Assembly (NCBI GenBank): GCA_029378245.1
Contig: JARKIF010000121.1
Location: 37,425 to 101,424, forward strand
Direction of reading: 5' to 3'
From: Roridomyces roridus
Lineage: Eukaryota; Basidiomycota; Agaricomycetes; Agaricales; Mycenaceae
Length of the DNA: 64,000 nt
A program made the translations under genes and the position numbers. The notes under the pieces are model-generated. The model saw only the letters and a program-made list of their open reading frames with translations, did not search any database and was not told the DNA's origin. This document shows, piece after piece, positions 42,961-53,330 of the stretch. Each line of letters opens with the position of its first letter. The first letter of the stretch is position 1.

Positions 42961-43051
42961 GGCCTCGGTAGGAATCGAACCTACTGCTTCTCGTAAGGTT
43001 GGTGCGTTGTTTGGGATGCTGCCGAGAGGATCGACCACGATCTGCGAGGGC
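42961..43051 (-). other. tRNA-like sequence with long anticodon-loop insert, copy 2
   Basis: Minus strand: same layout as the copy at 42413-42507. The 5' acceptor strand is GCCCTCG and the T arm GTAGGTTCGATTCCTAC is identical. The inner stem here is TCTCG/CGAGA instead of TCTCA/TGAGA, so both partners changed together. The loop of about 29 nt is unrelated in sequence. Confidence 0.42.
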
Positions 43052-43903
43052 GTTGTATTCACACTTCAGCCGCTGGAAGCAGGAGAGGGAGGGTTTGCAC
43101 TTGTGAGCCGAAATCAACTGGATGATGACGCATCACTGGATCAAACGCGACGGAGAGTGATGACCGTTGATCTCGGCACCAACCGTCTTGTCCACAAACC
43201 ACCACCATCTCCGAACGCGGACTCGGTTGCTGCATACTGGAAACCGCTCTTTTCTAAGCTGTCCGTTCGATGTTCCGCGCACGGGCGATGAGAACAGTTG
43301 TCATTGAATGTAATGCTCGTTGCTCTCTTGGTCGGGTCAGCCTCCAGCTCGGCACTCTCTTCCTCGGGGAAATATCAGGGTGCTAGCCTCGGGATTCGTC
43401 AATTCGATTCTCACTCCACGGCCTCCGTACGCGCGTTTTCACGAGCCCATGTAGATAAGATTGTGCCTGGATTTCAGGCTGCTACATGATTTTCTTCGCA
43501 ACTTCTTGAGTTCGATCTGCTTCTTTTCTTCACAGAGACGTCCGCCTCGGTCCTCCGTCAGCAACGATGAGCCCGGCCGCCTTACGGTGAATCACAGGCG
43601 ACAAGTTGTTTGGGAGTCGAATCCTCGAGCGATCCGGTACATCGTCTCTGTTCGACATTGAATCTCTCTCAGCGTGGACCTCAGTGCAACCTCAGTGTTC
43701 ACTTTTTTTTTGTTCTGGATTTTCTCTGGGGTCGTTGGATTCGAGTCCTTTGGAGGATAAAATGTATCATTACGGAATAAATTATCAGATCAATGACGGG
43801 CGTGATGGACAGGTATCACATGGTCACTGTCTTGAGAAAACACATGTAATAGAGGTGTATTTCCCACTTAAATCCCCTTCTCCCCAACTCGTTTTCACTG
43901 GCC

Positions 43904-46287
43904 ATGGCGATGGACCTCGAGCTCGAGGACGAGGACGTGCGTATCGCCGTGCGCGCTCTTGGGGATATGCGGAATGGAAAACAGCAGAGCGGTAGCAGTA
44001 CGACTCGTACGTCTTTCTCCCCTCTCGAGACTCGAAGAAGAAACCCATATTTAATCGCAGCAGCAGCATTCGTCTTCCCTCCTTCCAAAGCAGCCGCCGC
44101 AGCCACTAGTCCCAGCGCAAGCTCGAGCCCCAGCCAAGTCCCCACGCCCGCCCTCTCGTTATCACTGGCGTCCACCTCGACACACCCTGCATCATCTCCG
44201 CCACGCACACCCCCTTTGAACGATACAGATGGAAGCAGTGGCGATGGCAAGGCCCAGGAAGGGACCGCCCCAGTCTACCCCTCGCTCGCTCGCATGCAAA
44301 GCCTCCCCCTAGTCAGCGGTGCACTCCGTGTCTACGAAGCGGGTAAAGCCAATTCGCGCGTCGTGCAGGTGCGTTGCCTCCTTGCCCATCCATGTCAATC
44401 TCATCTGCTAATTCGTTCTTGGGTGCTAGTATACATCCTCCCTCGTGAGCAGCTCGCTGCGGCATGCGAGCAATCATCTCCCCGCGGGCTCGGGGGAAAG
44501 GATGGATGAGCTTGCTGGTGGGATGTTGGACCGGGTGAGTATCTCTTTTCGTTCTCGGAGGCCATCCCTCCTTCTCGTTGCGTATCGTGCGCAGGGGCGC
44601 TGCTGATGCGCATGTGATAAATCGCTTGCCGCCCTCGCTTCGCTTCGCTGGCCAGCGTCCTCGCTGTCTCCTTGTTTGGTACGCTCTGCACACAATATGC
44701 CATGCGTAGTGCGCCATGACCCCTTGAAAACGATTCACTTGCCATTAGCGCATGTTTTTCACAATTCGTTGGGGATCGCTGCACGCATGTGATTTCCTTC
44801 TCCCCATCCCAATATCGTCACCTAAAGCTTAACTGACTGAATCCACTCGTATTAGCTGGGGGCGCCAAAGAGCTACACAGAAGATCGAGATCGGGAGCGT
44901 ACAAGGAGAGATAGGGATGCGAAGGATACAGAGCCAGAGGCTGGACGAGTACCGAGTTGGCTGCATGGTACGTTGCCTCTGTCATTAAAACGAGTCGCAT
45001 GCTGACAACTTGCATGACAGCTACTTCACCCTTCGTGCCCCCACCTCCGCCTCCGCCGCAGACCGCAAGTGACAAAGGGAAGGGCAAGCGGCGGGAGGAG
45101 GATGCTGGGTCCCCGACAAACGGCGTTACAGTGGAAGACAGACAGGTAGCGCCACGTAGCGGGTGGCAGGCGATGTTACTCGAGGCGGGTGGGCTGAGCG
45201 CTGCGCTGAGCGACGAGAGTATGCGGAAACTGAGGTACTGTCTCCAATGGCTACAGGTATGTCTTCCTCTCCCCCTCTCTCCCTTCTTATCTCACGAATC
45301 GGTCAGTATGCTACACAACACATCGACGCCCAGATATTGATTCTACGAGACTTTATCGCGTCCTTGCAACCCGCACCACCACCTACATCGTCATCTTCCT
45401 CCGACCCTTCTTCCTCATCGTCAACGCCCGAGTTGACACCAGACCACCTTCGCACACTGTCCCACCTGCGGAGTGATATCGTGCACACCATCCGCCAGGT
45501 CGTGGGCGTTGTATCCAAGTACGCGGGTGGTGCGCTGCCGGAACCAGCCAGGGGGCGGGTAAGGGGTTTCATACTTGGGCTACCGAGGAGGTTTAGTGGT
45601 GCAGAGGCGGGCGTGGGTGGGAGTGCTACGGGCGTTTCGGGACGGGGGACTATTGACGGGACGGGTGTTGTGAAGAGAAGGGGAGCGGCGGGGAGGAGGG
45701 AGCGTGGAGCTGGTGCAGACGAGACCCCTCCTGTGAGTCCTGGACCACGGGGGCATCTGCATTTGCGTTCATCGCATGGACATGGACATAGTCGGCATGG
45801 CTCGTCGTCATCCACGGCTGCTGGGGAGGCCAATGGTGTTGGTATCGTGGGTGAAGCGGACGCTAATCGGGCGATGGCTGCTGCGCAGCGGGTGTTGGCG
45901 CTGGCGATGGAGAGTTTGGATATGATGAGGGGTGTTACGGCTGTTGTTGGGGAGAGTTTGGACCGTGCAGATGCGTGGGTGGATCGCCTACGGACTGTGG
46001 GTATTCAGCGGGGGATGGAGCCACTTGGGCTGGACGACGGGCCTGGGCTGAGGGGTGCCCGAGGGTCAGGTGGGACGCCTTGGTCGCCTGATGGGAGTAA
46101 TGCCCCGAGTCCGAGGTTCTCGGATGCTGCGCCGAGTCCGGCGTATTCTGCGTATTCGGGTGCGGCGAGTCCTGGGATTGCGTTGGGTGGGATGAGTTTG
46201 GGGACGCCGAGGGAGGAGGAGGGGGAGGAGGACGAGGAGGACGGGGAGAGGGAGGGGGAGGAGAAGGGTATGGAGGCTGATGGATGA
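43904..46287 (+). CDS. OPI1: Opi1-family transcriptional regulator
   Basis: Exons 43904-44368, 44430-44534, 44856-44967, 45021-45256 and 45307-46287 give 632 aa; all four introns are GT-AG and phases match. The N-terminus has the family's DEDVRIAVRALGDMRNG. Then come RMQSLPLVSGALRVYEAGKA, SRVVQ, a spliced YTSSLVSSSLRHASNH, PRSGWQAMLLEAGGLSAALS, DESMRKLRYCLQWLQYATQH and IDAQILILRDFIASL, which are Opi1 domain blocks in order. Late helices (AAQRVLALAMESLDMMRGVT) and an acidic tail follow. In yeast, Opi1 represses phospholipid genes by binding Ino2/Sin3 and senses phosphatidic acid at the ER. Basidiomycete relatives are usually annotated only by domain, so the regulon here is inferred. Intron 3 (321 nt) is unusually long. 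Pieces of the 3' end and 3' UTR were copied twice downstream (48.4 and 52.8-53.25 kb). Confidence 0.86.
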
Positions 46288-46399
46288 GGTGAAGTGAGGT
46301 TAATGCGCTCGCTCCTTGGTTTCTTGAATTTTTTTTGACACACATACACATCCCTTCCTTGTTTCTTGTTTTTTCTTGTACGTAGGTAGCGCTGGGATA

Positions 46400-46590
46400 G
46401 CCTCTCTGTAAATTGATACTTGTACAGAGCGCCTTTTAGGTCGAGGCGAGAATGGGGTGCTATAACTTGAAGACGGTCTTGGCGAAAACGGATCAGAAAT
46501 CGCAAGCCCGAGAAGGCAAGTAGACCGACGGCTTCGCATTCGAGACAGATTCACACTCGGAATAAAAACTACACAGTCGAAAACTGTCTT
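46400..46590. repeat. OPI1 3' flank, original copy of a three-copy repeat
   Basis: CTCTGTAAATTGATACTTGTACAGAGCG followed by AAACGGATCAGAAATCGCA and AGGCAAG...CCGACGGC lies directly after the OPI1 stop. Closely similar segments occur at about 48430-48605 and 53095-53260. The CTCTGTA...TACAGAG part is an inverted repeat that could form a 3'-end hairpin. Confidence 0.7.
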
Positions 46591-46844
46591 GTGTCCATCC
46601 ACCCACCCAACCACCCATGTTAGAGCGTCGATGCATCCAAGCGTCAGCAAAGGCAATCAGACACTTGGCATCAAACCTCCTTTCCTCCTACCCTCATCAT
46701 CGCTTTCACGTTCCCACCAGAACTGCGTTTGTGGGCCTAAAGCTCGTGTACATAACAGTGTTGTGTGAGTCGCGTATGTTCTCCGGCAGCCCGACTACGT
46801 TTGGCTGACGATTCTCTCAAGACACTTGTCTCTTGCTTGTCTCC

Positions 46845-48251
46845 ATGGAAAACCTTCCAAACGAATTGTCGGATCGCATCTGCTCCTTTATAGACAGAAA
46901 GGAGCTATGCACGACGATGCACATATCCTCCAGCCTTCGACGAATCGCATCGGCCCGCCTGCTTTTCCGGTTGGGCATATCGTAGTCCCAAATTCGTACT
47001 GGAACCGTGAAACTCGTGCTCTCCGACTCGCTATACCTCATCGTGTTTGTGGGCCACATATGCCCAATCCAATGGCTGGAGTATTTCCAAAACATAAGGA
47101 GGATGCCAATATCCGAGTTTCAGCGGCTGGGTCCCATCCTCGGCGCGACGGCGCCCATTCCAGACATAGTGATCTACGACAAAATGGAATCCAAGTGGAA
47201 GGAAATGTTGACGTCTCGTGAATTGCACCCCGTCACTCTCCATCTTCTCGCACATCTTCCGCAAACCGCCACGGACACCCTGTTGATTGCCCAGGGCGAG
47301 TGGGCTCGTGTATCCCGCCCCCGTACAGGACCAATGGTCGACGGAAGAGCGTATATCCACAGACGTGTATCCCAAACGTCTCTTTTTTGCCGGAGGCATA
47401 CACGTCCAGAAGCTGTCGACAAAGTACACACTGGTCAATCACCGCTGTAACCCGAGGTCCTTCTTCATCGGGCCTCTGCGCGGTGTCCCCGATTCTGTTT
47501 ACTCCGCCTTCCTCGCATGCCCTGACCTCCAGTATGCGGATGTAACGGTGGAGTCCAGGAGCAATGTGATCTTCACCGACCTGGTGGCGTTCATAGCCCG
47601 ACAGGAGGATCTTCGTGCCCTCAACTGCTCACCCAACTCGATTCGACGCTCCTCGCTTGTATCGGGCTCACCTTCTCAGCATCATAGCTCCAGCAAGATC
47701 AAGGAACTCATCGCACCCGCCTCGTACATTCCCCATCTCCTCCCGCTCACTCCGCATGTCGAGTGGCTATCCCTATCCTTCCCCTCACTCCCAAGGAAGC
47801 TGCCAGTGCCAGCGATCTCCATCTGGCCGCGGGTCTTTGACCATGCCGCCTACTCCCTGGCTCTCAATGCCATCGCCCGTCTGCCGCCGGGGTCGCAAGT
47901 TCTCTCCCTGGGTTTCATATTCGACCTCACCACCACGACGAATCTTGCGTGGCAAATGGACGGTGAATCTGACCGCCCTGAGAGGCATCTCCACCGCGTC
48001 GTCGCACCACCGAGTCCGTGCGACCCAGATTCCCTGCGGATGTGCGATACGTATACACCGCTTCCTTGGTCCGCAGTGCGCTTGCGCTTGCGCCTTGGCT
48101 CGGAAATTTCCCGAGCCTGCGGAGCGTGTCGTTCGACAGGGGAACTTTTGAGCTCATTTCAAGTGCGCAGCGTCTCGTGGTGGTGGAGGACATTTTAGCT
48201 GCGTGTCCGCGGATGAGGGGTGCTGGGGATGTCGTTTTTGGGGATGACTAG
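46845..48251 (+). pseudogene. Second-family F-box protein, inactivated copy
   Basis: Starts MENLPNELSDRICSFIDRKE, a divergent F-box, and continues LCTTMHISSSLRRIASARLL. It meets TAG at 46983 where the relatives have CAG (60.5-kb copy) or CGG (63.5-kb copy). The same frame then continues (CPIQWLEYFQNIRRM, LGATAPIPDIVIYDKM, HPVTLHLLAHLPQTATDTLL). It jumps frame near 47330 and reads STKYTLVNHRCNPRSFFIGP, PLRGVPDSVYSAFLACPDLQ and NVIFTDLVAFIARQEDLRAL, with another shift near 48050 before a stop at 48251. The hydrophobic segment found in the 60.5-kb copy is missing at the 47330 jump, so a deletion likely caused that frame change. The intact protein would have an F-box, one membrane-like helix and LRR-like text. 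Confidence 0.72.
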
Positions 48252-48429
48252 GATGCGAGGGTGGGGAGGGGCTGCGGTCTTTGATTTCTGTGGGATGTAT
48301 GTGGATGCTCAGATAATTGACCGAATGGCCGCCCGGTTTTCACTTTTTTTAGGTACCGATCTGTCTCAGACCTTGTAGGAAACCTGCTGGCAATGTCCTT
48401 GCATATTGATAACTGTGTATCACTGGTAC

Positions 48430-48605
48430 TGGGATCACCCCTCTGTAAATTGATACTTGTACAGAACGTCTATCGAGAGCTCCAGCTGCTAATAATAATA
48501 GTTCTGCTATGACGCCAAGACAGAGGCGGAAACGGATCAAAAATCGCAGGCCCGAAAAGGCAAGCAGGCCGACGGCCCGAATTCGAGGCAATGTCACACT
48601 CGGAT
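48430..48605. repeat. OPI1 3' flank repeat, second copy
   Basis: CCTCTGTAAATTGATACTTGTACAGAACG and AAACGGATCAAAAATCGCAGG match the OPI1 3' flank at 46400-46590 with a few changes. It is preceded by decayed sequence and followed by the element at 48658. Confidence 0.7.
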
Positions 48606-48657
48606 GCGCCAAAAATTATACAGTCGAAATTTTGTTGTGTTGATCTAGATAGAGACC

Positions 48658-49405
48658 ATCTGGAAAACCCGGCCAGTCTACATAGGCCTATGTAGACCGG
48701 GTATGCCGCGTACGCGCGTACAAAGGTTACCTCTATATTGTCGAGCCCTTTTTACTGTAGTCTACGGTAGAGTCGCGTACGGCGCGTAGAACGAACCGCT
48801 TAGGCAGCCGAGCTGCATCCGTAACTATTTCCGGGCAGGTTGTACGACACCTCGCCGCTGATTCTCAATCATTGACAGCCGAAGTGCGCAAAAGAACGGA
48901 CGAAAAATATATATTGAGACTGGCAACAGTGTTACAGTGTACAAGGCAGTGGCTACCGGTGGCTACTCATAAGCTACTCATAAAAGGCACTGAGACAGAG
49001 GTTGAGTTTTGAAGAGACTTGGGAAGCTGAAGTAGTAGAGAGCCAGAGTGAAAAACCAAAGAGCCAAGGGGGACACAGAACAGCATGCAGGACTTGTGAA
49101 GTCAAAAGGGACCGCAGATCGTGGGTGGGGCAGACGGGGGCAAGAAGCAAAGACGAAGGATTGAAGTCCGGCGGATTTATACTCGATGCACCCGCTGCCT
49201 GATCCGTCTGATCGTTGCCTGAGTATTGGACAACGGCTGACAGCGGGCGCTGCGATCATGGATCGGCAACAACATTTACTGCTCCCGGTTTGCTCCCACT
49301 TCCTCGCCAACACACCTACGCGAATCATCAGTCTACGCACCATACGCGGTCTACGCGGTCTACATAGAAGAGCCATTTCTACCGTGCTAAAAGCAAGTTC
49401 CAGAT
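48658..49405. mobile_element. 748-bp insertion with GTCTACATAG words
   Basis: The left end ATCTGGAA and right end TTCCAGAT are flanked by GACC on both sides (48654-48657 and 49406-49409). Inside both ends, GTCTACATAG/CTATGTAGAC and TACGCG words repeat (for example GGCCTATGTAGACCGG). The matching unit at 53.26-53.33 kb lacks this block, and the spacing difference between the two duplicated units (about 4.68 against 3.93 kb) equals its length. That supports it being an insertion made after the duplication. The superfamily is unclear. Confidence 0.6.
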
Positions 49406-49479
49406 GACCATGCCAGAAACACCCAACTAACCGCCCATGTTAGAGCCATTACTTAGTGCCCTTCAGCTTGGCTCACTTG

Positions 49480-49570
49480 GATGAGTCTCGCCTTCGTATT
49501 TGGCTCACATGTATACGAAGGTGCCGGGATCGAACCCCGGAGGATGCCATTGTGAGATGGGTTGGGGCGG
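49480..49570 (-). other. tRNA-like B box with adjacent hairpin, unit A
   Basis: The minus strand has CCGGGGTTCGATCCCGG, a perfect T arm with a consensus B box, followed by CACCTTCG. Next to it, CTTCGTAT...ATACGAAG forms an 8-bp stem with a 13-nt loop (12 in unit B). No convincing D arm or anticodon arm. The same arrangement is at 53380-53460. Confidence 0.4.
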
Positions 49571-49947
49571 TCCAAGCTGGTACTCCTCGGCGGCATCGAA
49601 CGACACGAAGAACGCAAGCCGACTGGATCGAAAATCGCAGGCCGATTCGATGCGTGGAGTCCGCAAGCCGACCCGTCACTCCTTTTTTGAATTCATCTTC
49701 AATTGACTTTGGATGTGCCGACGAGTATTCCAGGCCACGTCGTGTTTCTTACCATTTCTGACAGATGCCGCACTGGGCATGAGGCGGCCATGCATCTGCT
49801 GCCAAGGCAAGAAAAAACCCTCGAGGTCATGATCAAGCAGCTCGCAGAATTGCACGAAACGGCCATGAATTTAATTATTTCTGAAGTTCCAAGCATCATC
49901 CAATTTTGCGAGTCACTGGCAAGAACAAGAAAGAAAGAGTATCATGA

Positions 49948-51579
49948 TCAAAGGTAGGGCATACGAGTCCAAGTTGGTGTACAGGTCCATTCTGCCATAC
50001 GCTCCAGGACGTTCGTGCATTCTATATGCCTCACGTCCAATCCATACTCCCTGAAGTTGACTGGGATGACGGAATGGTATGGATTATTTCTCTCGAAGTG
50101 AATCGTCGCGGACCTGAGCAGCGCGGCGCCGCCCAAAGACCGTGACTGTATCACGACGCGAAGGAGTTCGTAATTGAACCTCATTGGTTCTTCGAATGCC
50201 AGGTGAATGTGGGATAACCGGGGCGACAGGAATGAGTCGATGAGAGCAGACACCATTTCGTTGGCGGGATTGTTCGAGTCGAGGAGATCGTGTAGATCAA
50301 GGACGTTGGGATCATCATCATCGGCGGGGTAGACAATGATGGCAAGCTCAGTGAGGAAGGGCAGTCTCTGCAAGACTTCTTTAGTTAAATGAGCGCCAGG
50401 TGCGCCACGTAAACCGAGCCTGCGAATGTTCTTCGACGAGGCTGCGAAGAATTTGTCGAGAATTCCCGGAATAACGTCCGTCTCTTGCGCGCCGAGCTCC
50501 AGTGTGATTTGCTCGAGGCTAGGCGCGGTGAGATGCGCTAGAAGCTCGGCATGCGAGACATAAAGACGTCTGAGCTGGGGCATATCGATGCTTGCAACGA
50601 CAACTGTCCAATCGGACTCCTCCGGGTGGACGTCAACGTGCGCTTCTACCAAGGTAGAGTTGGTGCTCAGGAGTTGTTGGTGGGCCTCCCAAGGCGCGTT
50701 GACATAGTAGCGAGTGAGACGGTTTGCCGGCGGGGAACAAGAGATGCTGTGGTGTTTCCGCAAAACATTCAATTCGACCAGAGACCCCGCCGTCTGAATA
50801 AAATCCAGGGCATCCGTCGACTCTTCGGTCTCATCCTCAAATGCCTCAAACCAGTGCAGCAACACTCTGCGCAATGCCGGGACCCGATTGGAAAGAGCGG
50901 CCAGGCTAGGATGTAGGTGTTGAGTCAGATGGACAGAGAATTCCTCCCATCGTGGCGAATGCTGGATTAGATACTCTAGCATCTGGATCTGGGGATACGC
51001 CGACCACTCGTAATTCCTTCCATAAAAATGGATCTTGAGCGTTTGCGCACGCTGCACCTGTGTCTCGGCCGCTCCCATGGGGTAATGATACTTTTCGTAA
51101 GGCAGTACAAGCAGCGACCACAACGAAGGCGTGGAAATGGCGATGGCCCTCCAACGGCTGCAGACATGGGTCAAGTTCCACGGGCTGTGATGGAACTTGA
51201 AACTGGTTCGGTCGGACGCCTCTGCGACGGTGGGTAGCGTCCACGCGAAAATTTCGCCCAGTATCTCGGAAGGGAGCGATCGGACGGGGGAGAGGACGCG
51301 TTGGTGGTTTTCGTGAGATTGAGCAAGTGTAGTGCGCTCCGCTGTCAGCTCGACCCATCGATTCCACAATCGAGACACCTCGTCGTCGAGCCACTCCAGA
51401 CGCCCGCTCATTTCTGAAGCGATGGATCGGAGAAACGGGATTTCGGAGTCATTCGGGGGCTCATTGGAATGTAGTAGCGTGTAGAGTCGAGTTCCATAGG
51501 ATGCATCTTTTGTCAGAGGAAGATTCAATGTTGGAACCTCGGACGAGGATTCGGAGGCGTTGCTTTGAACCGCGTCCAT
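49948..51579 (-). CDS. F-box domain protein, duplicated copy A
   Basis: Single exon, 543 aa. Residues 24-50 (KDASYGTRLYTLLHSNEPPN) precede a coiled coil (about 50-92, LEWLDDEVSRLWNRWVELTA). The F-box core LPSEILGEIFAWTLP is at about 102-116, with NLTHVCSRWRAIAISTPSLW following. The remainder is LRR-like (for example NIRRLGLRGAPGAHLTKEVL). No stop or frameshift. It would act as a substrate receptor of an SCF ubiquitin ligase with an unknown target. The copy at 53866-55476 is almost identical over the first 130 residues and diverges later, with indels of a few residues. Both lie antisense to OPI1 and to the flanking decayed repeats. Keeping two open frames while the flanks decay suggests selection on both. 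Confidence 0.82.
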   Translation of the reverse strand: MDAVQSNASESSSEVPTLNLPLTKDASYGTRLYTLLHSNEPPNDSEIPFLRSIASEMSGRLEWLDDEVSRLWNRWVELTAERTTLAQSHENHQRVLSPVRSLPSEILGEIFAWTLPTVAEASDRTSFKFHHSPWNLTHVCSRWRAIAISTPSLWSLLVLPYEKYHYPMGAAETQVQRAQTLKIHFYGRNYEWSAYPQIQMLEYLIQHSPRWEEFSVHLTQHLHPSLAALSNRVPALRRVLLHWFEAFEDETEESTDALDFIQTAGSLVELNVLRKHHSISCSPPANRLTRYYVNAPWEAHQQLLSTNSTLVEAHVDVHPEESDWTVVVASIDMPQLRRLYVSHAELLAHLTAPSLEQITLELGAQETDVIPGILDKFFAASSKNIRRLGLRGAPGAHLTKEVLQRLPFLTELAIIVYPADDDDPNVLDLHDLLDSNNPANEMVSALIDSFLSPRLSHIHLAFEEPMRFNYELLRVVIQSRSLGGAALLRSATIHFERNNPYHSVIPVNFREYGLDVRHIECTNVLERMAEWTCTPTWTRMPYL

Positions 51580-52790
51580 GCGGAGTGCGGGATTGGAAGA
51601 AGATGCAAAAGGCGATCAATTGATCACAACTCAGAGTGACTTGAGCTCCTCCAGGACCACTGTGCCTTTACTTGACAGAAGAGTCCTGCGCTGCGGTACA
51701 ATCTGCCTCGATCATACACAAATGACTTCCGGTCCTTCACGTACGACGACAGCAGTTTCCAGCCCACGGTAGCTCCACTTTACCGGTTACCAGGAGTGGC
51801 CACTTCTTCGTCTTGACTCTTGCGCATTTTCGGCCAGCAGCTACCATACTTTTGCTCCAGGAGCGCCTCTTCGCTAACCTCACCAGCCAGCAGAGCCACC
51901 CCCATCCTGCAGCCGTTCCGTCTTTTCAATGGCGCACTACGGGAGCGATGTCCGTGTTTTTCAGCATCGTTACAAATCGTGCTGCTCGGTCGGCAAACCA
52001 CATATTATCGTCCGGGACGCCCCGCTCACGCCCACGCCTGGGTGCGATGCGTATCTGAATCCGACCCCTTCAGCGGGCGAGGAGGCTGGAGGACATTGGA
52101 AACGAGTGGCATGCCGCTTGCGCTGCTCTTGGAAGGGAACCTGTGGACCGAGGAATGGAGGATGCTGGGGAGGTGAGCACCCTTTGTGTGTCTACATCGA
52201 CATTTCGGAGCTTGACCCAAAGATCCTGAGCGCAATGCTTCTACACCCCACTCTCCACCGCAGGCCCATCTTCGCCTGTACCCACTCGTGCTCCCGTTCC
52301 AGTTTCGAGCGAATGGGACTCGTGTGACAATCCAGACGGTACCAGCACCCGAGTGCGCCTCTCACCGCCTGCACTACTGTCTTTGCGACTCAGCACCTAG
52401 CATAAATATGTCTCTATGCATGGGAACAACGAGTCTAGCATATGCACGCTGCTGCTGCCGGCGTTGGTGGTGCTAGTACAGTCACCGTCACCACTCGCGC
52501 TGGACAACAGCCGTCTCGCACTACACACATGTATCGCGTTCCACCTTTCCCAGTCCGCTCGTTCGTTGCCACCCTCGACCACCCCTCGACCACCTCTGCT
52601 GCCCAACTCTGGAGCAAACTCTACGACCCGGCCTCCCTCGCCATTTCTCGATACCTCGGGGAGGCGAGTGGCAGACCATCCTCCGTCCTTCCCCTACTCT
52701 CAATGCCCATCCGACCGTCCCCCGTCGCCCGGGATCGTTCTATGCGGATGCGTCGGTGGATCCACTACGCACGCGACACTAGCCATTCAG
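51580..52790. other. Decayed plus-strand repeat region, unit A
   Basis: Contains text shared with 55.9-56.2 kb and 56.6-56.8 kb (GCGGGCGAGGAG...CCGCTTGCG...TGTGTGTCTAC) and, near 52445, the head of another repeat (GCTGCTGCTGCCGGCGTTGG) that recurs near 56390 and 57365. No intact gene. The upstream region of F-box copy A lies at its left edge. Confidence 0.45.
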
Positions 52791-53260
52791 CGCGGGATGT
52801 AGCCACTCGGGCTGGACGATGGGCCGTGGTGGAGGTCGGTCGCCCGGTGGGAGTAACGCCCCGGGTCCGGCGTATTATGCGTATTTGGGTACGGCGAGTC
52901 CTGGGATTGCAGTGGGTGGCATGAGTTTGGGGAGGGATTTGGATGGGGAGGAGGTCGAGGAGATGGGGAAAGGGAGAAGGTCCAGGAGGAGAGGTGGGTA
53001 AGTTGAGGTGAATACCCTCGCTCCTTGGTTTCTTTCTCTTTGTGACACACCTCTTCCTTGTTTCTTGTTTATTCTTGTACGTAGCCAACTTCAGGATATC
53101 CTCTCTGTAAATCGATATTTGTACAGAGCGCCGTTCAGGTTGAGTCGCCGGCGGGACTGAGGTATGAAAGATTTGGCGGAAACGGATCAGAAATCGCAAG
53201 CCCGAAAAGGCAAGCAGGCCGACGGCTCGAATTTGAGGCAGTGTCACACTCGGATAAATA
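52790..53260 (+). pseudogene. Fragment of OPI1 3' end and 3' flank, third copy
   Basis: GCCACTCGGGCTGGACGA, CCGGCGTATTATGCGTATTTGG and GCGAGTCCTGGGATTGCAGT match the last 250 bp of the OPI1 coding region (SPAYSAYSGAASPGIALGGM), with substitutions and deletions. The 3' flank repeat (CTCTGTAAATCGATATTTGTACAGAGCG, AAACGGATCAGAAATCGCA) follows. The reading frame is not kept. It marks the left part of duplication unit B. Confidence 0.78.
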
Positions 53261-53330
53261 AAATTGAGACGGTGGATTCCCTGTGATCAGTTGGATAGTA
53301 CACCCGCCAGAATACCCACCTAACCACCGA

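Larger units (their letters stand above)
42641..43291 (+). other. Open frame over tRNA-like repeats, not a gene
   Basis: This 216-codon frame reads VGIEPTASRK where it crosses the complement of a tRNA-like sequence. GIEPT is the usual by-product of translating tRNA or SINE complements. No domain or codon structure supports a protein. Confidence 0.6.
49440..52430. repeat. Segmental duplication, unit A
   Basis: From TGTTAGAGCC at about 49439 through the F-box gene to the decayed plus-strand text at 52040-52200, the order and much of the sequence match 53331 to about 56200. The offset is about 3.9 kb. Similarity is highest over the F-box N-terminal third and the tRNA-like hairpin, and lower beyond the F-box start. 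Confidence 0.8.

Noticed and set aside
42641..43291. A 216-codon plus-strand ORF
   Set aside because: It runs across tRNA-like sequences and shows the GIEPT artefact of translating a tRNA complement; no domain.
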